From Caulobacter sp. (GTDB lineage Bacteria > Pseudomonadota > Alphaproteobacteria > Caulobacterales > Caulobacteraceae), in contig JAUXTQ010000017.1 in the NCBI GenBank assembly GCA_030678995.1, positions 1 to 64,000 of the forward strand: a DNA stretch of 64,000 nt, in the 5' to 3' direction. Numbering within the stretch: the stretch's first letter is position 1; the number at the start of each line of letters is the position of its first letter. Positions 54,344 to 62,419 of this stretch are shown here, one piece after another. A model generated the notes under the pieces. It saw only the letters and a program-made list of their open reading frames with translations. It was not told the DNA's origin and made no database searches. A program made the position numbers and the translations under genes.

Positions 54344-54685
54344 CGATCCCCTCCCCGCGGCACCCGCGGTTACGATTTCAGGCGAGGCGGAATCCGCCTC
54401 CGGAGCTCAATTCCGACATTGGAATTAAGCTGCTTTAAGACTGGTTAATGCTGAACGGCCCTTCGAAAAGAATCGTTAAGCCGATTTGCGAATCGGGGGC
54501 AAGCGACCATCTCGCGGCGTCGAGTCACTGCAGGGATGACTCTTTCGTGATCGCGGATTCCCGAGGGAATCCCGTGGGAATCCGTGAAGCCTTGCAGCGG
54601 TGAGGGAATGGAGTCGCTGGGGCGCCCGGGGGCCGGCTGCATTCGGGGCGGCGCCCGCCCCGTGAGTCAATCTGACGCGGTCGGG
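54344..54685. promoter_or_regulatory. ctrA upstream control region with GANTC cluster
   Basis: No gene. Ten GANTC (CcrM-type) sites at 54390, 54470, 54490, 54522, 54538, 54556, 54567, 54578, 54611 and 54664 in about 280 bp; roughly one is expected by my estimate at this base composition. Three TTAA motifs lie about 10 bp apart at 54424, 54435 and 54445 near the gene, reminiscent of CtrA binding sites (consensus TTAA-N7-TTAA) but with 6- to 7-bp gaps. In Caulobacter the ctrA P1 promoter is repressed by GANTC methylation and P2 is CtrA-activated. Confidence 0.7.
54644..54662. repeat. Short hairpin downstream of the HigA-like antitoxin
   Basis: CGGGGCGG-CGC-CCGCCCCG, 8-bp arms. No T-tract on either side, so a terminator role is weak. 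Confidence 0.35.
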
Positions 54686-55012
54686 TTACGCGACGGCCCG
54701 GCTGCGCGCGACAGGATCTCGCGGCGTCACCGACAGAGTCACGTTAATGTCCCGGCCCAGGCGGTCGAGGATCATCATCAGCCGGTCGATGGTGAATCTG
54801 TCCAGTCTCACGTTGCGGATGCGTGAGAAATCGGCGGCGGCGATGCCGGTCAGGGCTTCCGCCGCCCGTACTGTCAGCTTGTCGGCGTCGAGCGCCTTGA
54901 TAATCGCGGCCGCCAGGAGGGCTCTGAGCTGTTGTCGGTCAGCGTCTTCGACGCCGAAGTCGCGGAAAATGTTGCCACTGCCCCGGACGACTTCGAGGGG
55001 TTCGTCGCTCAT
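54686..55012 (-). CDS. XRE-type antitoxin (HigA-like)
   Basis: 108 residues. LTVRAAEALTGIAAADFSRI with RNVRLDRFTIDRLMMILDRL is the helix-turn-helix of HTH_37/HigA-like antitoxins, C-terminal to a leader. Its ATG overlaps the toxin stop by 4 bp (ATGA), giving toxin-first order as in higBA. Expected to neutralise the toxin and repress the operon. Confidence 0.83.
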   Translation of the reverse strand: MSDEPLEVVRGSGNIFRDFGVEDADRQQLRALLAAAIIKALDADKLTVRAAEALTGIAAADFSRIRNVRLDRFTIDRLMMILDRLGRDINVTLSVTPRDPVARSRAVA

Positions 55013-55371
55013 GAATGGGTCTCCTTGAGGCGTTTGATCCGGGCCTTGATGACGTCGATCTCCGGCTTGGGCGTGGCGATTCCCGAAATCGACTTTTTCT
55101 GAAAGGCGTGGACCACCCAGATGTCGTCTCCGATCTGAAGTCCGTAGACCACTCGCCAGGCGTCTCCGCGTTCTCTGATCGCCAGTTCCCAAACGCCGGC
55201 GCCAAGTCCGGACAGTGGCTTGGCGATGTCTGGCGTTTCACCCTCCGCAATCACCGCCAGCGCGCGAAAAGTGCGGAGCCGGGCGTTCGCCGGAAAGTCC
55301 GCGAAGGCTTTTCGCGCCGCCTTCACCCAACTGATCTGGCGCAGGCCTCGCGCAGGCCTTGTCGTGGTCAT
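55009..55371 (-). CDS. HigB/Gp49-family toxin (RelE superfamily)
   Basis: 120 residues. SWVKAARKAFADFPANARLR, KPLSGLGAGVWELAIRERGD and WRVVYGLQIGDDIWVVHAFQ followed by KKS are the phage Gp49/HigB pattern with the conserved K/R near the C-terminus (FQKKSIS). RelE-fold toxins cut mRNA on ribosomes. First gene of the pair with the HigA-like antitoxin. A TTGTCG-N10-CGACAA inverted repeat spans the start codon (55359-55380). Confidence 0.83.
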   Translation of the reverse strand: MTTTRPARGLRQISWVKAARKAFADFPANARLRTFRALAVIAEGETPDIAKPLSGLGAGVWELAIRERGDAWRVVYGLQIGDDIWVVHAFQKKSISGIATPKPEIDVIKARIKRLKETHS

Positions 55372-55380
55372 ATTCGACAA
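55359..55380. promoter_or_regulatory. Candidate operator at the HigB-like toxin start
   Basis: TTGTCG-N10-CGACAA spanning the toxin ATG. Antitoxin binding here could repress translation and transcription together. Confidence 0.4.
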
Positions 55381-55431
55381 CACTCGATGCAATGTCAAGG
55401 CGTCCCCAGACACATACAACCGAGAGTACAA

Positions 55432-56616
55432 TCAAGCCAGTTCTGCCAGATCAGCCCGCACCGCCCCCGCGATGAACCCGCCGCCCAGCACGCGGCTCGG
55501 CTCCTCGGGCGCATAGAGGACGCAGGCCTGGCCGGGGGCGACGCCTTCTTCCAGGGTATCCAGCGCCACGCCCACCACGCCGTCGATCATCGCCAGGCGG
55601 CCGGCGACCGGCTCGCGGGTTGAGCGCACGCGCGCCAGCACGGGCCGGCCGATGGCGGCGGCCGCGGCGATGGTCGCCTCCTCGCCCAGCCAGTTGTCGT
55701 CCTTCAGGGTCAGGGCGCGGGTCAGCAGGGCCTCGCGCGGGCCGACGATCACCTGGCGAGCATCGGCGTCGATGCGCACCACGAACAGCGGATCACCGCC
55801 GCCGATGTTCAACCCACGCCGCTGGCCGATGGTGTAGCGGGTGACGCCCTCGTGGCGGCCGATCACCCGGCCGTCCAGATGCACGATGTCGCCCGGCTCG
55901 GCGCCGTGCGGGCGCAGGCGGTCGATGACCGTGTGGTACTTGCCCTCCGGCACGAAGCAGATGTCCTGGCTGTCGGGCTTGTCGGCCGCCGACAGGTCCA
56001 TCCGCGCCGCCGCGCCGCGCACCGCGGGCTTGGGCAGCCCGCCCAGCGGGAAGCGCAGGAAGTCCAGCTGCTCGCGGGTGGTGGCGAACAGGAAGTAGCT
56101 CTGGTCGCGGTTCGCATCGACCGCGCGGTGCAGGGTCGGCCCGCCTGGCCCGTCCTCGCGGCGTACATAGTGGCCGGTGGCCATGGCGGCGGCGCCCAGG
56201 TCCCGCGCCACGTCCAGCAGGTCGCGGAACTTGACGGTTTGATTGCAGCGGATGCAGGGCACCGGCGTCTCGCCGCGCAGATAGGCGTCGGCGAACTCCT
56301 CGATCACCTGGTCGCGGAAGCGGCTCTCGTAGTCGAGGACGTAGTGCGGGATGCCGATCGCCTCGGCGGCCTGGCGGGCGTCAAGGATGTCCTGGCCGGC
56401 GCAGCAGGCGCCCTTCTTCTGGATCGCCGCCCCGTGGTCGTACAGCTGCAGGGTCACGCCCACGACGTCATAGCCGGCGCGGGCCAGCAGGGCGGCGGTC
56501 ACCGTCGAATCCACCCCGCCCGACATGGCCGCGACCACCCGCGACCCGACGGGCAGGCCGACGGCCGCGCGCACGACGTCGTCGGCGATCTCCAGAGAGG
56601 GCAGGGGCGCGTTCAT
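55432..56616 (-). CDS. mnmA: tRNA-specific 2-thiouridylase
   Basis: 394 residues. PP-loop [14 protein letters not shown] (30-43), the first catalytic Cys in PCIRCN and the second in [12 protein letters not shown], plus GLNIGGG and the C-terminal beta barrel. Adds 2-thio to U34 of tRNA-Lys, -Glu and -Gln. It is bracketed by two toxin-antitoxin modules on the same strand. Confidence 0.95.
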   Translation of the reverse strand: MNAPLPSLEIADDVVRAAVGLPVGSRVVAAMSGGVDSTVTAALLARAGYDVVGVTLQLYDHGAAIQKKGACCAGQDILDARQAAEAIGIPHYVLDYESRFRDQVIEEFADAYLRGETPVPCIRCNQTVKFRDLLDVARDLGAAAMATGHYVRREDGPGGPTLHRAVDANRDQSYFLFATTREQLDFLRFPLGGLPKPAVRGAAARMDLSAADKPDSQDICFVPEGKYHTVIDRLRPHGAEPGDIVHLDGRVIGRHEGVTRYTIGQRRGLNIGGGDPLFVVRIDADARQVIVGPREALLTRALTLKDDNWLGEEATIAAAAAIGRPVLARVRSTREPVAGRLAMIDGVVGVALDTLEEGVAPGQACVLYAPEEPSRVLGGGFIAGAVRADLAELA

Positions 56617-56661
56617 CGGGCGCTATGTAGAGGCTCGGGGCTCAAATTGCGACCGGCGGAC

Positions 56662-57060
56662 TCAGGCGAGCAGGCGGGCGGCTTCTCCGCTAGCGGCGAC
56701 CAGCCGCACGGCCTTCCGGTCGAAGGACACGAAGACATTGCCGCCGAGCCGCCGGCCCTCGTAGGCGATGACGGCGTCAGCGAAGTCTCCACCCGCCTCA
56801 AGCGCGGCCAGACCGACATCTACAGCAGGCCCGTCGAGGTGGACGTTGTCGCTGGCCGCGAGACCCCGCATCGCGGTCGCGATGTCGGGGAGGGCGATCC
56901 GATAGAGGCGCGACAGCACCCAAACGAGTTCGCAGAGCGTAGGCAATGTGAGCGCGACGATTTCAGCGCCGGCGACCTCAGCCTCGGCGAGGCCGCGCTG
57001 CTGCTCATCGTCCCGGGTCAAAATCCTGACCAGGACATTGGTGTCCGGCGTGATCTTCAC
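56662..57060 (-). CDS. vapC: VapC-type PIN-domain toxin
   Basis: 132 residues from a GTG overlapping the antitoxin stop (GTGA). PIN acidic residues are complete: Asp6 (TPDTNVLV), Glu44 (LCELVW), Asp92/95 (GDFADAVIA) and Asp114 (SFDRKA). VapC toxins are Mg2+ RNases that cleave tRNA or rRNA. Partner of the AbrB-type antitoxin directly upstream. Confidence 0.9.
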   Translation of the reverse strand: MKITPDTNVLVRILTRDDEQQRGLAEAEVAGAEIVALTLPTLCELVWVLSRLYRIALPDIATAMRGLAASDNVHLDGPAVDVGLAALEAGGDFADAVIAYEGRRLGGNVFVSFDRKAVRLVAASGEAARLLA

Positions 57061-57308
57061 CGCTCGCCGGCCCAACCCTTGGCGATGGCCTCATTGATCT
57101 CCTCGATCGTGAACGTCGGGCCATCCTTACGATGGAGCATCCCGAAGACGTCCGAGATCTTGCCGGTCCGCCGCGCGGCGCGCACCTCGATACGGCCATT
57201 GGGCAGCATGTCCAGGTCGATCTTGTCGCCCGGCCGGACGCCCAGATGCTTCAGCAGGTCCTTGCGCAGCGTGACCTGACCCTTGGCGGTGACGGAGAGG
57301 GTGCTCAT
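57057..57308 (-). CDS. vapB: AbrB/SpoVT-type antitoxin (VapB)
   Basis: 83 residues. SVTAKGQVTLRKDLLKHLGV and RPGDKIDLDMLPNGRIEVRA form the AbrB swapped-hairpin DNA-binding domain; the C-terminal 35 residues (SDVFGMLHRKDGPTFTIEEI) would wrap the toxin. First gene of the vapBC pair, overlapping vapC by 4 bp. Confidence 0.9.
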   Translation of the reverse strand: MSTLSVTAKGQVTLRKDLLKHLGVRPGDKIDLDMLPNGRIEVRAARRTGKISDVFGMLHRKDGPTFTIEEINEAIAKGWAGER

Positions 57309-57465
57309 GGCGAGAAGGTAAGGCAAAACGACATTACTTTCAAGCGAAGCCGGCAGCGGCGATCCCTCCCCGTCGCGGGCGCCGCGTAAACGGTTCAGTG
57401 AGTCTTGCGGATGCACCAAGGGCCGACGGCGGTCCGTGGCGCTTGGCGCGAGGGTGAACCAGACC

Positions 57466-57999
57466 ATGCAGATCCAGTGGCGCGATGAGATGGCCATTGA
57501 CCACGGCCTGATCGACAACGATCACAAGTATCTGATTTCGATCATGAACGAGTTCTGCGAGACCGATCCGACCGACGGCTCGCCCGATCGCCTGGTCAAC
57601 ATCCTGAGCAAGCTGAACGCCTATACGACGATCCATTTCCGTCGCGAGGAAGCCCTGCAGCGGTCGGTCCACTACAGCTACATCGACGCCCATCACCACG
57701 AACACGGCGACCTGCTGCGGGCCCTGTACAGCATCCACCGGGGCCTGTTTTCCCTCGATGCGTCGCCGGTCGAGGACGAGGCGGAGGACCCCGCCGCGCC
57801 GTCGGGCGGGCCCGATCCGGCGACCCCGGCCGGCCGCGTGGTCAGGGCCCACCGCAAGGTGGCGGAGTTCCTCCATCACTGGCTGATCGACCACATCATC
57901 AAGTCGGACCTGCGCATGAAGCCCTATGCCCGGGACATGCTGCCGATGGCCCGGGGCATGAAGCCGCTGAAGCAGATGTCCGCCTGGGTCGACGACTGA
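57466..57999 (+). CDS. Bacteriohemerythrin
   Basis: 177 residues from the ATG at 57466 (a GTG at 57436 would add ten unlikely residues). The di-iron ligand pattern is present: MAIDHGLIDNDHKYLISIMN, TTIHFRREEALQR, DAHHHEHGDLL and HHWLIDHIIKSDLRMKP. Binds O2, and may act in oxygen sensing or delivery near the flagellar/respiratory machinery. A loop insert (about 108-125, Pro/Ala/Asp-rich) is longer than usual. Confidence 0.88.
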   Translation: MQIQWRDEMAIDHGLIDNDHKYLISIMNEFCETDPTDGSPDRLVNILSKLNAYTTIHFRREEALQRSVHYSYIDAHHHEHGDLLRALYSIHRGLFSLDASPVEDEAEDPAAPSGGPDPATPAGRVVRAHRKVAEFLHHWLIDHIIKSDLRMKPYARDMLPMARGMKPLKQMSAWVDD

Positions 58000-58026
58000 G
58001 CGGCGCGTGGCCGACCGGCCGCGACC

Positions 58027-58788
58027 TTAGCCCAGCACCAGCAGGTCGCTCTCACCCGTGTCTGGCAGTTCGCCGGGATCGGCGGCGACATGGGCGTCCA
58101 TCCGCGCGAAGCCTTCCTCGATCTCGGCCTCGGTCATGTGCTCGAAGGTCGAGATGGCCCGCAGGCGCAGCTTGGCCGCCGCCTCGGCGGCGCTGGCGGC
58201 ATAGGTCTCGTTGACCACGTCCAGCGCCAGGGTCTCAAGGCCCACGGCGGCGAACACCCCGGCTGCCTCGGCCAGGGTCGGGAACATCTGCCGCTCGATC
58301 TCCAGGGCGCGGGGGAAGAACCGCTGCCACCAGCCGCCGGTCATCCGGTCGCTGAACGGGCTGCGCACCAGCACCCGGCCGCCGGGCTTCAGCACCCGGC
58401 GGATCTCCGCCGCCGCGGCCGCGCGGTCGGGCACATGGTGGAGGGACAGGAACATCAGCACCGCGTCGGCGCTGGCGCCCGGCAGGGGAATGGCCGCCGC
58501 CTCGCCGGCCAGATAAGTCACCGCCGGGTGCGCCGCCTCTGCCCGCGCCACGGCCCGCATCTTCGCCGAGGGCTCCACCCCCCACACCGGCCCGCCAAAG
58601 GTCTCCGCCAGGGCCGGCGTCAGCCGCCCGACCCCCGACCCCAGGTCGATCAACGTCAGCGGCCGGCGCGCCGGCAGATGCGCGGCGAACCGCCCCATCC
58701 ACCGCGCCAGCGCCTCGGCCGGCATCCGCCGCCCCCGCGCATAGACCGCGTGCTGGTTCTCGTCATAGTCGACCCGCTTCAGCGCCAT
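58027..58788 (-). CDS. Class I SAM-dependent methyltransferase
   Basis: 253 residues. Motif I LIDLGSGVGRLTPALAETFG, acidic loop VWGVEPSAKM, and LKPGGRVLVRSP (motif post-II). Resembles UbiE/Methyltransf_11 proteins acting on small molecules. Substrate unknown. Convergent with the hemerythrin gene. Confidence 0.82.
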   Translation of the reverse strand: MALKRVDYDENQHAVYARGRRMPAEALARWMGRFAAHLPARRPLTLIDLGSGVGRLTPALAETFGGPVWGVEPSAKMRAVARAEAAHPAVTYLAGEAAAIPLPGASADAVLMFLSLHHVPDRAAAAAEIRRVLKPGGRVLVRSPFSDRMTGGWWQRFFPRALEIERQMFPTLAEAAGVFAAVGLETLALDVVNETYAASAAEAAAKLRLRAISTFEHMTEAEIEEGFARMDAHVAADPGELPDTGESDLLVLG

Positions 58789-58868
58789 GGGCTCCTCCCG
58801 GTGAGTTGGGGATACGACAGAAACCTAGCGGAAAAGGGCGCGGGTCCCCAGTTCCGCGCCACCCCGCT

Positions 58869-58956
58869 CCGGGGACTGCTTCCGGCGGAGCCGGTAGCTG
58901 TCCCGGCTACCAGGACCGGCATCAGGGACAGCTACGCTTCGCGAATCAGTCCCCGG
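58869..58956. repeat. REP-like inverted repeat, family C, copy 2
   Basis: GGGGACTGCTTCCGGCGG and TTCGCGAATCAGTCCCCGG with inner TAGCTGTCCC / GGGACAGCTA; same architecture as 20440-20525. Just downstream of flgL. Confidence 0.75.
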
Positions 58957-58979
58957 CCGGTGCGTTCGGTCTCCCGTCT

Positions 58980-59903
58980 TTACCGCAGCAGGTTCAGCAG
59001 GGAGCTGTCGCTGAGGGAGCGGAACACCTGGGCGCTGGCTTCGACCGTGGTCTGGGCCTGTTGCAGGCGGCTGATGGCCTCGGCCATATCCACGTCGGTG
59101 ATGCCGCCGACCATGCCTTCGAGCATCGCGCGGCGGGCCTCCTGGGCGTCCATGGTCTTGTCGACGCGGTTCTGGATCAGGCCGTTGCGGGCGGTGGCGT
59201 CGGTCAGGTCGTTGGCGGCGGCGTCGAAGTCGTCCAGCATGCCTTCCAGGAAGCTCGACTGGGCCGTGGTCAGCTGGCCGGTGAAGTCGCCGTTGACGTC
59301 GACGAAGTCCTGCACCTGGCGGAAGGCGTCGAACAGGCCGGTCCCCAGCTGGTCGGCGAGGAAGCCCGACTGGATGGTGGTCGACTCGTCCAGCTGGCTG
59401 GCCGGGACCAGGTTGTCGTTCTGGAAGAACGACGCGACCGTCGGCTGGGTGGTCAGGTCGGCCAGGGCGCCGGCGGAGACCGGCGGGGTGTCCACCTGGC
59501 CGCCGGCGAACAGATACCGGCCGCCGAACCGGGCGTTGAGCGAGTCCGAGGCCGAGGAGAACCAGCTGGAGAGCTCGCTCATCAGCGCCTCACCGCGGCC
59601 GGTGGCCAAGGCCTCGGCGACGGCCTGACGGGCCCCGCGGGAGGCGTCGGTGGCCTGGGTCATGGCCTGTTCCTGCGACTGCAGCTTGGAGGTCAGGGTC
59701 AGGCCCTGGGAGAGGAAGCCCTCGACCTTGGTCTGGATCGAGCGGGTGGCCAGCAGGGTCTCGGCCTGGCGGGCGAAGCCTTTCAGGTCGCCGGCGACCT
59801 TGCCGCTGGAGACCTGGGCGCTGGCGTCCTGCTGGCGCACCTGGGCGCGCATCAGGTCGTTGAGGACCGAGGAATAGCTGTTGCCGGTGGCGACGCGGTT
59901 CAT
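58980..59903 (-). CDS. flgL: Flagellar hook-associated protein 3
   Basis: 307 residues. Flagellin-like N-terminus (MRAQVRQQDASAQVSSGK, ARQAETLLATRSIQTKVEGF) and C-terminal helix (DMAEAISRLQQAQTTVEASA, VFRSLSDSSLLNLL) with a variable centre. Forms the junction between hook and filament with FlgK. Four bases separate it from flgK; the two share the sigma-54-type promoter at 62178. Confidence 0.93.
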   Translation of the reverse strand: MNRVATGNSYSSVLNDLMRAQVRQQDASAQVSSGKVAGDLKGFARQAETLLATRSIQTKVEGFLSQGLTLTSKLQSQEQAMTQATDASRGARQAVAEALATGRGEALMSELSSWFSSASDSLNARFGGRYLFAGGQVDTPPVSAGALADLTTQPTVASFFQNDNLVPASQLDESTTIQSGFLADQLGTGLFDAFRQVQDFVDVNGDFTGQLTTAQSSFLEGMLDDFDAAANDLTDATARNGLIQNRVDKTMDAQEARRAMLEGMVGGITDVDMAEAISRLQQAQTTVEASAQVFRSLSDSSLLNLLR

Positions 59904-59907
59904 GGGC

Positions 59908-62028
59908 CTAGTCCGTGATCATCAGCAACAGGACGTCGTACATGTCCTTGCTGGCCTGCACGAGGCGGGCGGAGGCGTTGAACGCCTGTTGATAGGTGGT
60001 CATGCTGATCAGCTCCTGGTCCAGGTTGACCCCTTCGGCGGCGCTGCGGCGGGTGTCGGCCTCGGAGCCGACGGCCTCGGCGATCGTCTGGCGCGAGGCG
60101 GCGGCGTCGGCCTTGCGGGCGATCGAGCCGGCCAGTTCGGAGGCGTAGCGCGAGACGCTCATTGAAGAGGCGGCCAGGCCCCCGGCGGCGTCGAAACCGG
60201 TGGTCGTCTCGCCGGCCCGCGCAAGGGTCAGGGCGCCGCTGCCGTTGCCGACCGCCAGCACCGGCTTGCCGGCCAGGGCCTGGGTCAGGTCCAGCGAGGC
60301 CAGGGCCAGCCGCAGGGGGTTGGCGGCGATGTCGCCGCGCACCTCGAACCGCTCGGCGCGTCCGGAGCGCTGGGCCAGGCCCACCCCGAACAGCTCGGAG
60401 ATGGACGGGCCGCCGGCGCCCCGCTCGGTGCCGTCGTCGAGCACCGACAGGCTGGCGCCCCTGGCGTTGGCCGTGAAGGTCATGGCCCCGTCGGCGTCGA
60501 GGCTGAACGCGCCGTAGAGGCCAACGCCGGTGGTCGATGAGTTCAGGGCGTCGAGCAGGTCCTGCATGGTCCCGCCGGCGGGGACCGCCACGGTGACGTC
60601 CTTGACCCGCACCCCGTCGCTGTCCGCGACCCGCAGGCTGATGGTGTCGCCGGTGGTGAAGCCGTGGCTGCTCGCGGCGCTCAGGCCGGTGTCGTAGAAG
60701 GGATAGCCGTCCGACGTGACCAGGTCGTTCAGCCCGAAGAAGTGCGAGAACCCCTTGCTGGCCTTAAGCGAGGGGTTGGTCGCGTCGTCGGCGATGGCGA
60801 TCCCGGCGCCGCCGCTGGCCGCCAGGCTCAGGGCGCCGCCCGCGAAGCTGGCCGTGCCGAACGCGCCCAGGGCGGTGTTCAGGTTCGGCAGGAAGCTGGC
60901 CGTGGTGAAGGCCGTCGCCGCGCCGCCATCGACGCTCATGGTCAGGGCGTCGAAGTCGATGGCCACCTGCCGCTGCAGGATGCCGTCGGCGCCGACCACG
61001 CCGATGGTCGTCTGGCCGGTGAAGCCGCTGATGGCGGTCCCCAGGTCCAGGCCGGTGTTGCGGCCGGTCAGACTGGTCGGCGCCGGCACGCTGGAACTGG
61101 CGTTGTGCGCGCGGTTCAGCTCATCGACGGCCTTGGTGACGAACTCCGACAGCTGGTCGCTGACCGCCGGCAGCTCCCGGTCGCGCAGGTCCAGCAGGCC
61201 GCGGATCTCGCCAGAGGTCAGCCGCGCCCGCAGGTACTGCTGCGCGGTCGCGCCGGGCAGGGTGACGGCGATCTCGCCGGAGGCCCCGTCGGCGCGCACA
61301 TAGGCCAGGGTAGCCGCTCCGCCGCTGCCGGCCAGCACCGTGCCGTCGGAGGCGCGGATCACCGACCCGCCGTTGGCGCGGGCGTTGACGCTGACGTCCA
61401 TCAGGCTGCTGAGCTCGTCGATCAGCTGGCTCTGGATGTTCTCCGAGCCGGTGGCGTCGCGGCCCTCGACCAGGGCGCGGCTGATGTCGGCGTTCAGCGA
61501 GTCGATCTGGCTCAGCAGCTGGTTGGATCGGTCCACGGCCGCGCCGATGCGGGCGTCGGCCTCGGTGGCCAGGCGCTTGAGCGAGGTCGAAATGCGGCCG
61601 GCTTCGTTGAGGAAGTCGGTGACGCTGTCGATCGCCGCGCCGCGCTGGATGGTCGAGGCGGCGTCGCCGGCGGCGGCCGAGAAGGCGGCGAACACCTCGT
61701 CCAGCCGGCTGAAGAAGGAGCTGGAGCCCGAGGGGTCGCCGAACAGCGCCTGGGCGCGGTCGAAGGCCTCGGACAGGACGCCGGCCTGGGCGGTGTCGGC
61801 CCGGGCGTTGAGCGAGGCGCGCTGCAGGAACTGGTCGGCGGCCCGGCGGATCTGGGTGATATCGACGCCCACGCCCATACCGGCGGAGACCAGCGGGGCC
61901 TGCTCGACGATCTTGCGGACGTATCCGGCCGTGTTGACGTTGGCGATGTTGTCGGAAACCGTCCGCAGGCCGGTCTGGGCCGCCATCAGCCCGGTCGTCG
62001 CCGACGACATGATGTGGGCAAGGCTCAT
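59908..62028 (-). CDS. flgK: Flagellar hook-associated protein 1
   Basis: 706 residues. N-terminal ATTGLMAAQTGLRTVSDNIA and NVNTAGYVRKIVEQAP, typical of rod/hook family proteins, and a C-terminal SVNLDQELISMTTYQQAFNA-like motif (GVNLDQELISMTTYQQAFNA) with ARLVQASKDMYDVLL. The large glycine/alanine-rich centre is variable. Exported through the flagellar secretion apparatus, first gene of flgKL. Confidence 0.95.
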   Translation of the reverse strand: MSLAHIMSSATTGLMAAQTGLRTVSDNIANVNTAGYVRKIVEQAPLVSAGMGVGVDITQIRRAADQFLQRASLNARADTAQAGVLSEAFDRAQALFGDPSGSSSFFSRLDEVFAAFSAAAGDAASTIQRGAAIDSVTDFLNEAGRISTSLKRLATEADARIGAAVDRSNQLLSQIDSLNADISRALVEGRDATGSENIQSQLIDELSSLMDVSVNARANGGSVIRASDGTVLAGSGGAATLAYVRADGASGEIAVTLPGATAQQYLRARLTSGEIRGLLDLRDRELPAVSDQLSEFVTKAVDELNRAHNASSSVPAPTSLTGRNTGLDLGTAISGFTGQTTIGVVGADGILQRQVAIDFDALTMSVDGGAATAFTTASFLPNLNTALGAFGTASFAGGALSLAASGGAGIAIADDATNPSLKASKGFSHFFGLNDLVTSDGYPFYDTGLSAASSHGFTTGDTISLRVADSDGVRVKDVTVAVPAGGTMQDLLDALNSSTTGVGLYGAFSLDADGAMTFTANARGASLSVLDDGTERGAGGPSISELFGVGLAQRSGRAERFEVRGDIAANPLRLALASLDLTQALAGKPVLAVGNGSGALTLARAGETTTGFDAAGGLAASSMSVSRYASELAGSIARKADAAASRQTIAEAVGSEADTRRSAAEGVNLDQELISMTTYQQAFNASARLVQASKDMYDVLLLMITD

Positions 62029-62177
62029 GCGTTCTTTGCCCGGTTAGCGGCAAAGCCTGACGCGCCTGGCGGCGTTTTTTGCCGGGCGAACGCGACCGCG
62101 CTCGCGAGGGTCAAGTCTAACCTGTTGAAATCCATGACGTTTCGTTCCGACCGGAAAACGGTTCGGAATTCAACAGC

Positions 62178-62192
62178 GCAAGAGCCGCGCCA
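62178..62192 (-). promoter_or_regulatory. Sigma-54-type promoter for flgKL
   Basis: On the minus strand TGGCGCG-GCTC-TTGC against the consensus TGGCACG-N4-TTGC, with one mismatch. About 150 bp upstream of the flgK ATG. Confidence 0.7.
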
Positions 62193-62330
62193 CGACCCGG
62201 CGGGCGGCAGTTTCCGGCCCTCGCGACCAATAGCGGCCCGGCAAAACCGACCCGGCGGGGCGTCGGAGGCTGGGTCACGACCGCCCGGAAACCCCTTGTG
62301 GAACAACGGGTTGGGGCCGCGATGCGGAAC

Positions 62331-62345
62331 TGGCCCGGCGGTTGC
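62331..62345 (+). promoter_or_regulatory. Sigma-54-type promoter for fliK-flgD
   Basis: TGGCCCG-GCGG-TTGC against TGGCACG-N4-TTGC, with one mismatch; 75 bp upstream of the fliK ATG. Confidence 0.7.
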
Positions 62346-62419
62346 TTTGGATGGATCGAATAATCCGGGCGCAGCAGGCGCCGACCGTTTTACCCTTCCC
62401 CCAGGCGACCTCGCCCTAA

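Larger units (their letters stand above)
62029..62419. other. flgK-fliK divergent intergenic region
   Basis: 391 bp without genes. It holds two opposed sigma-54-type promoters (62178-62192 minus strand, 62331-62345 plus strand) and two CCCGGCAAAA motifs (62077-62086 minus, 62237-62246 plus), which resemble, from memory, the ftr sites of the FlbD activator. Confidence 0.65.
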
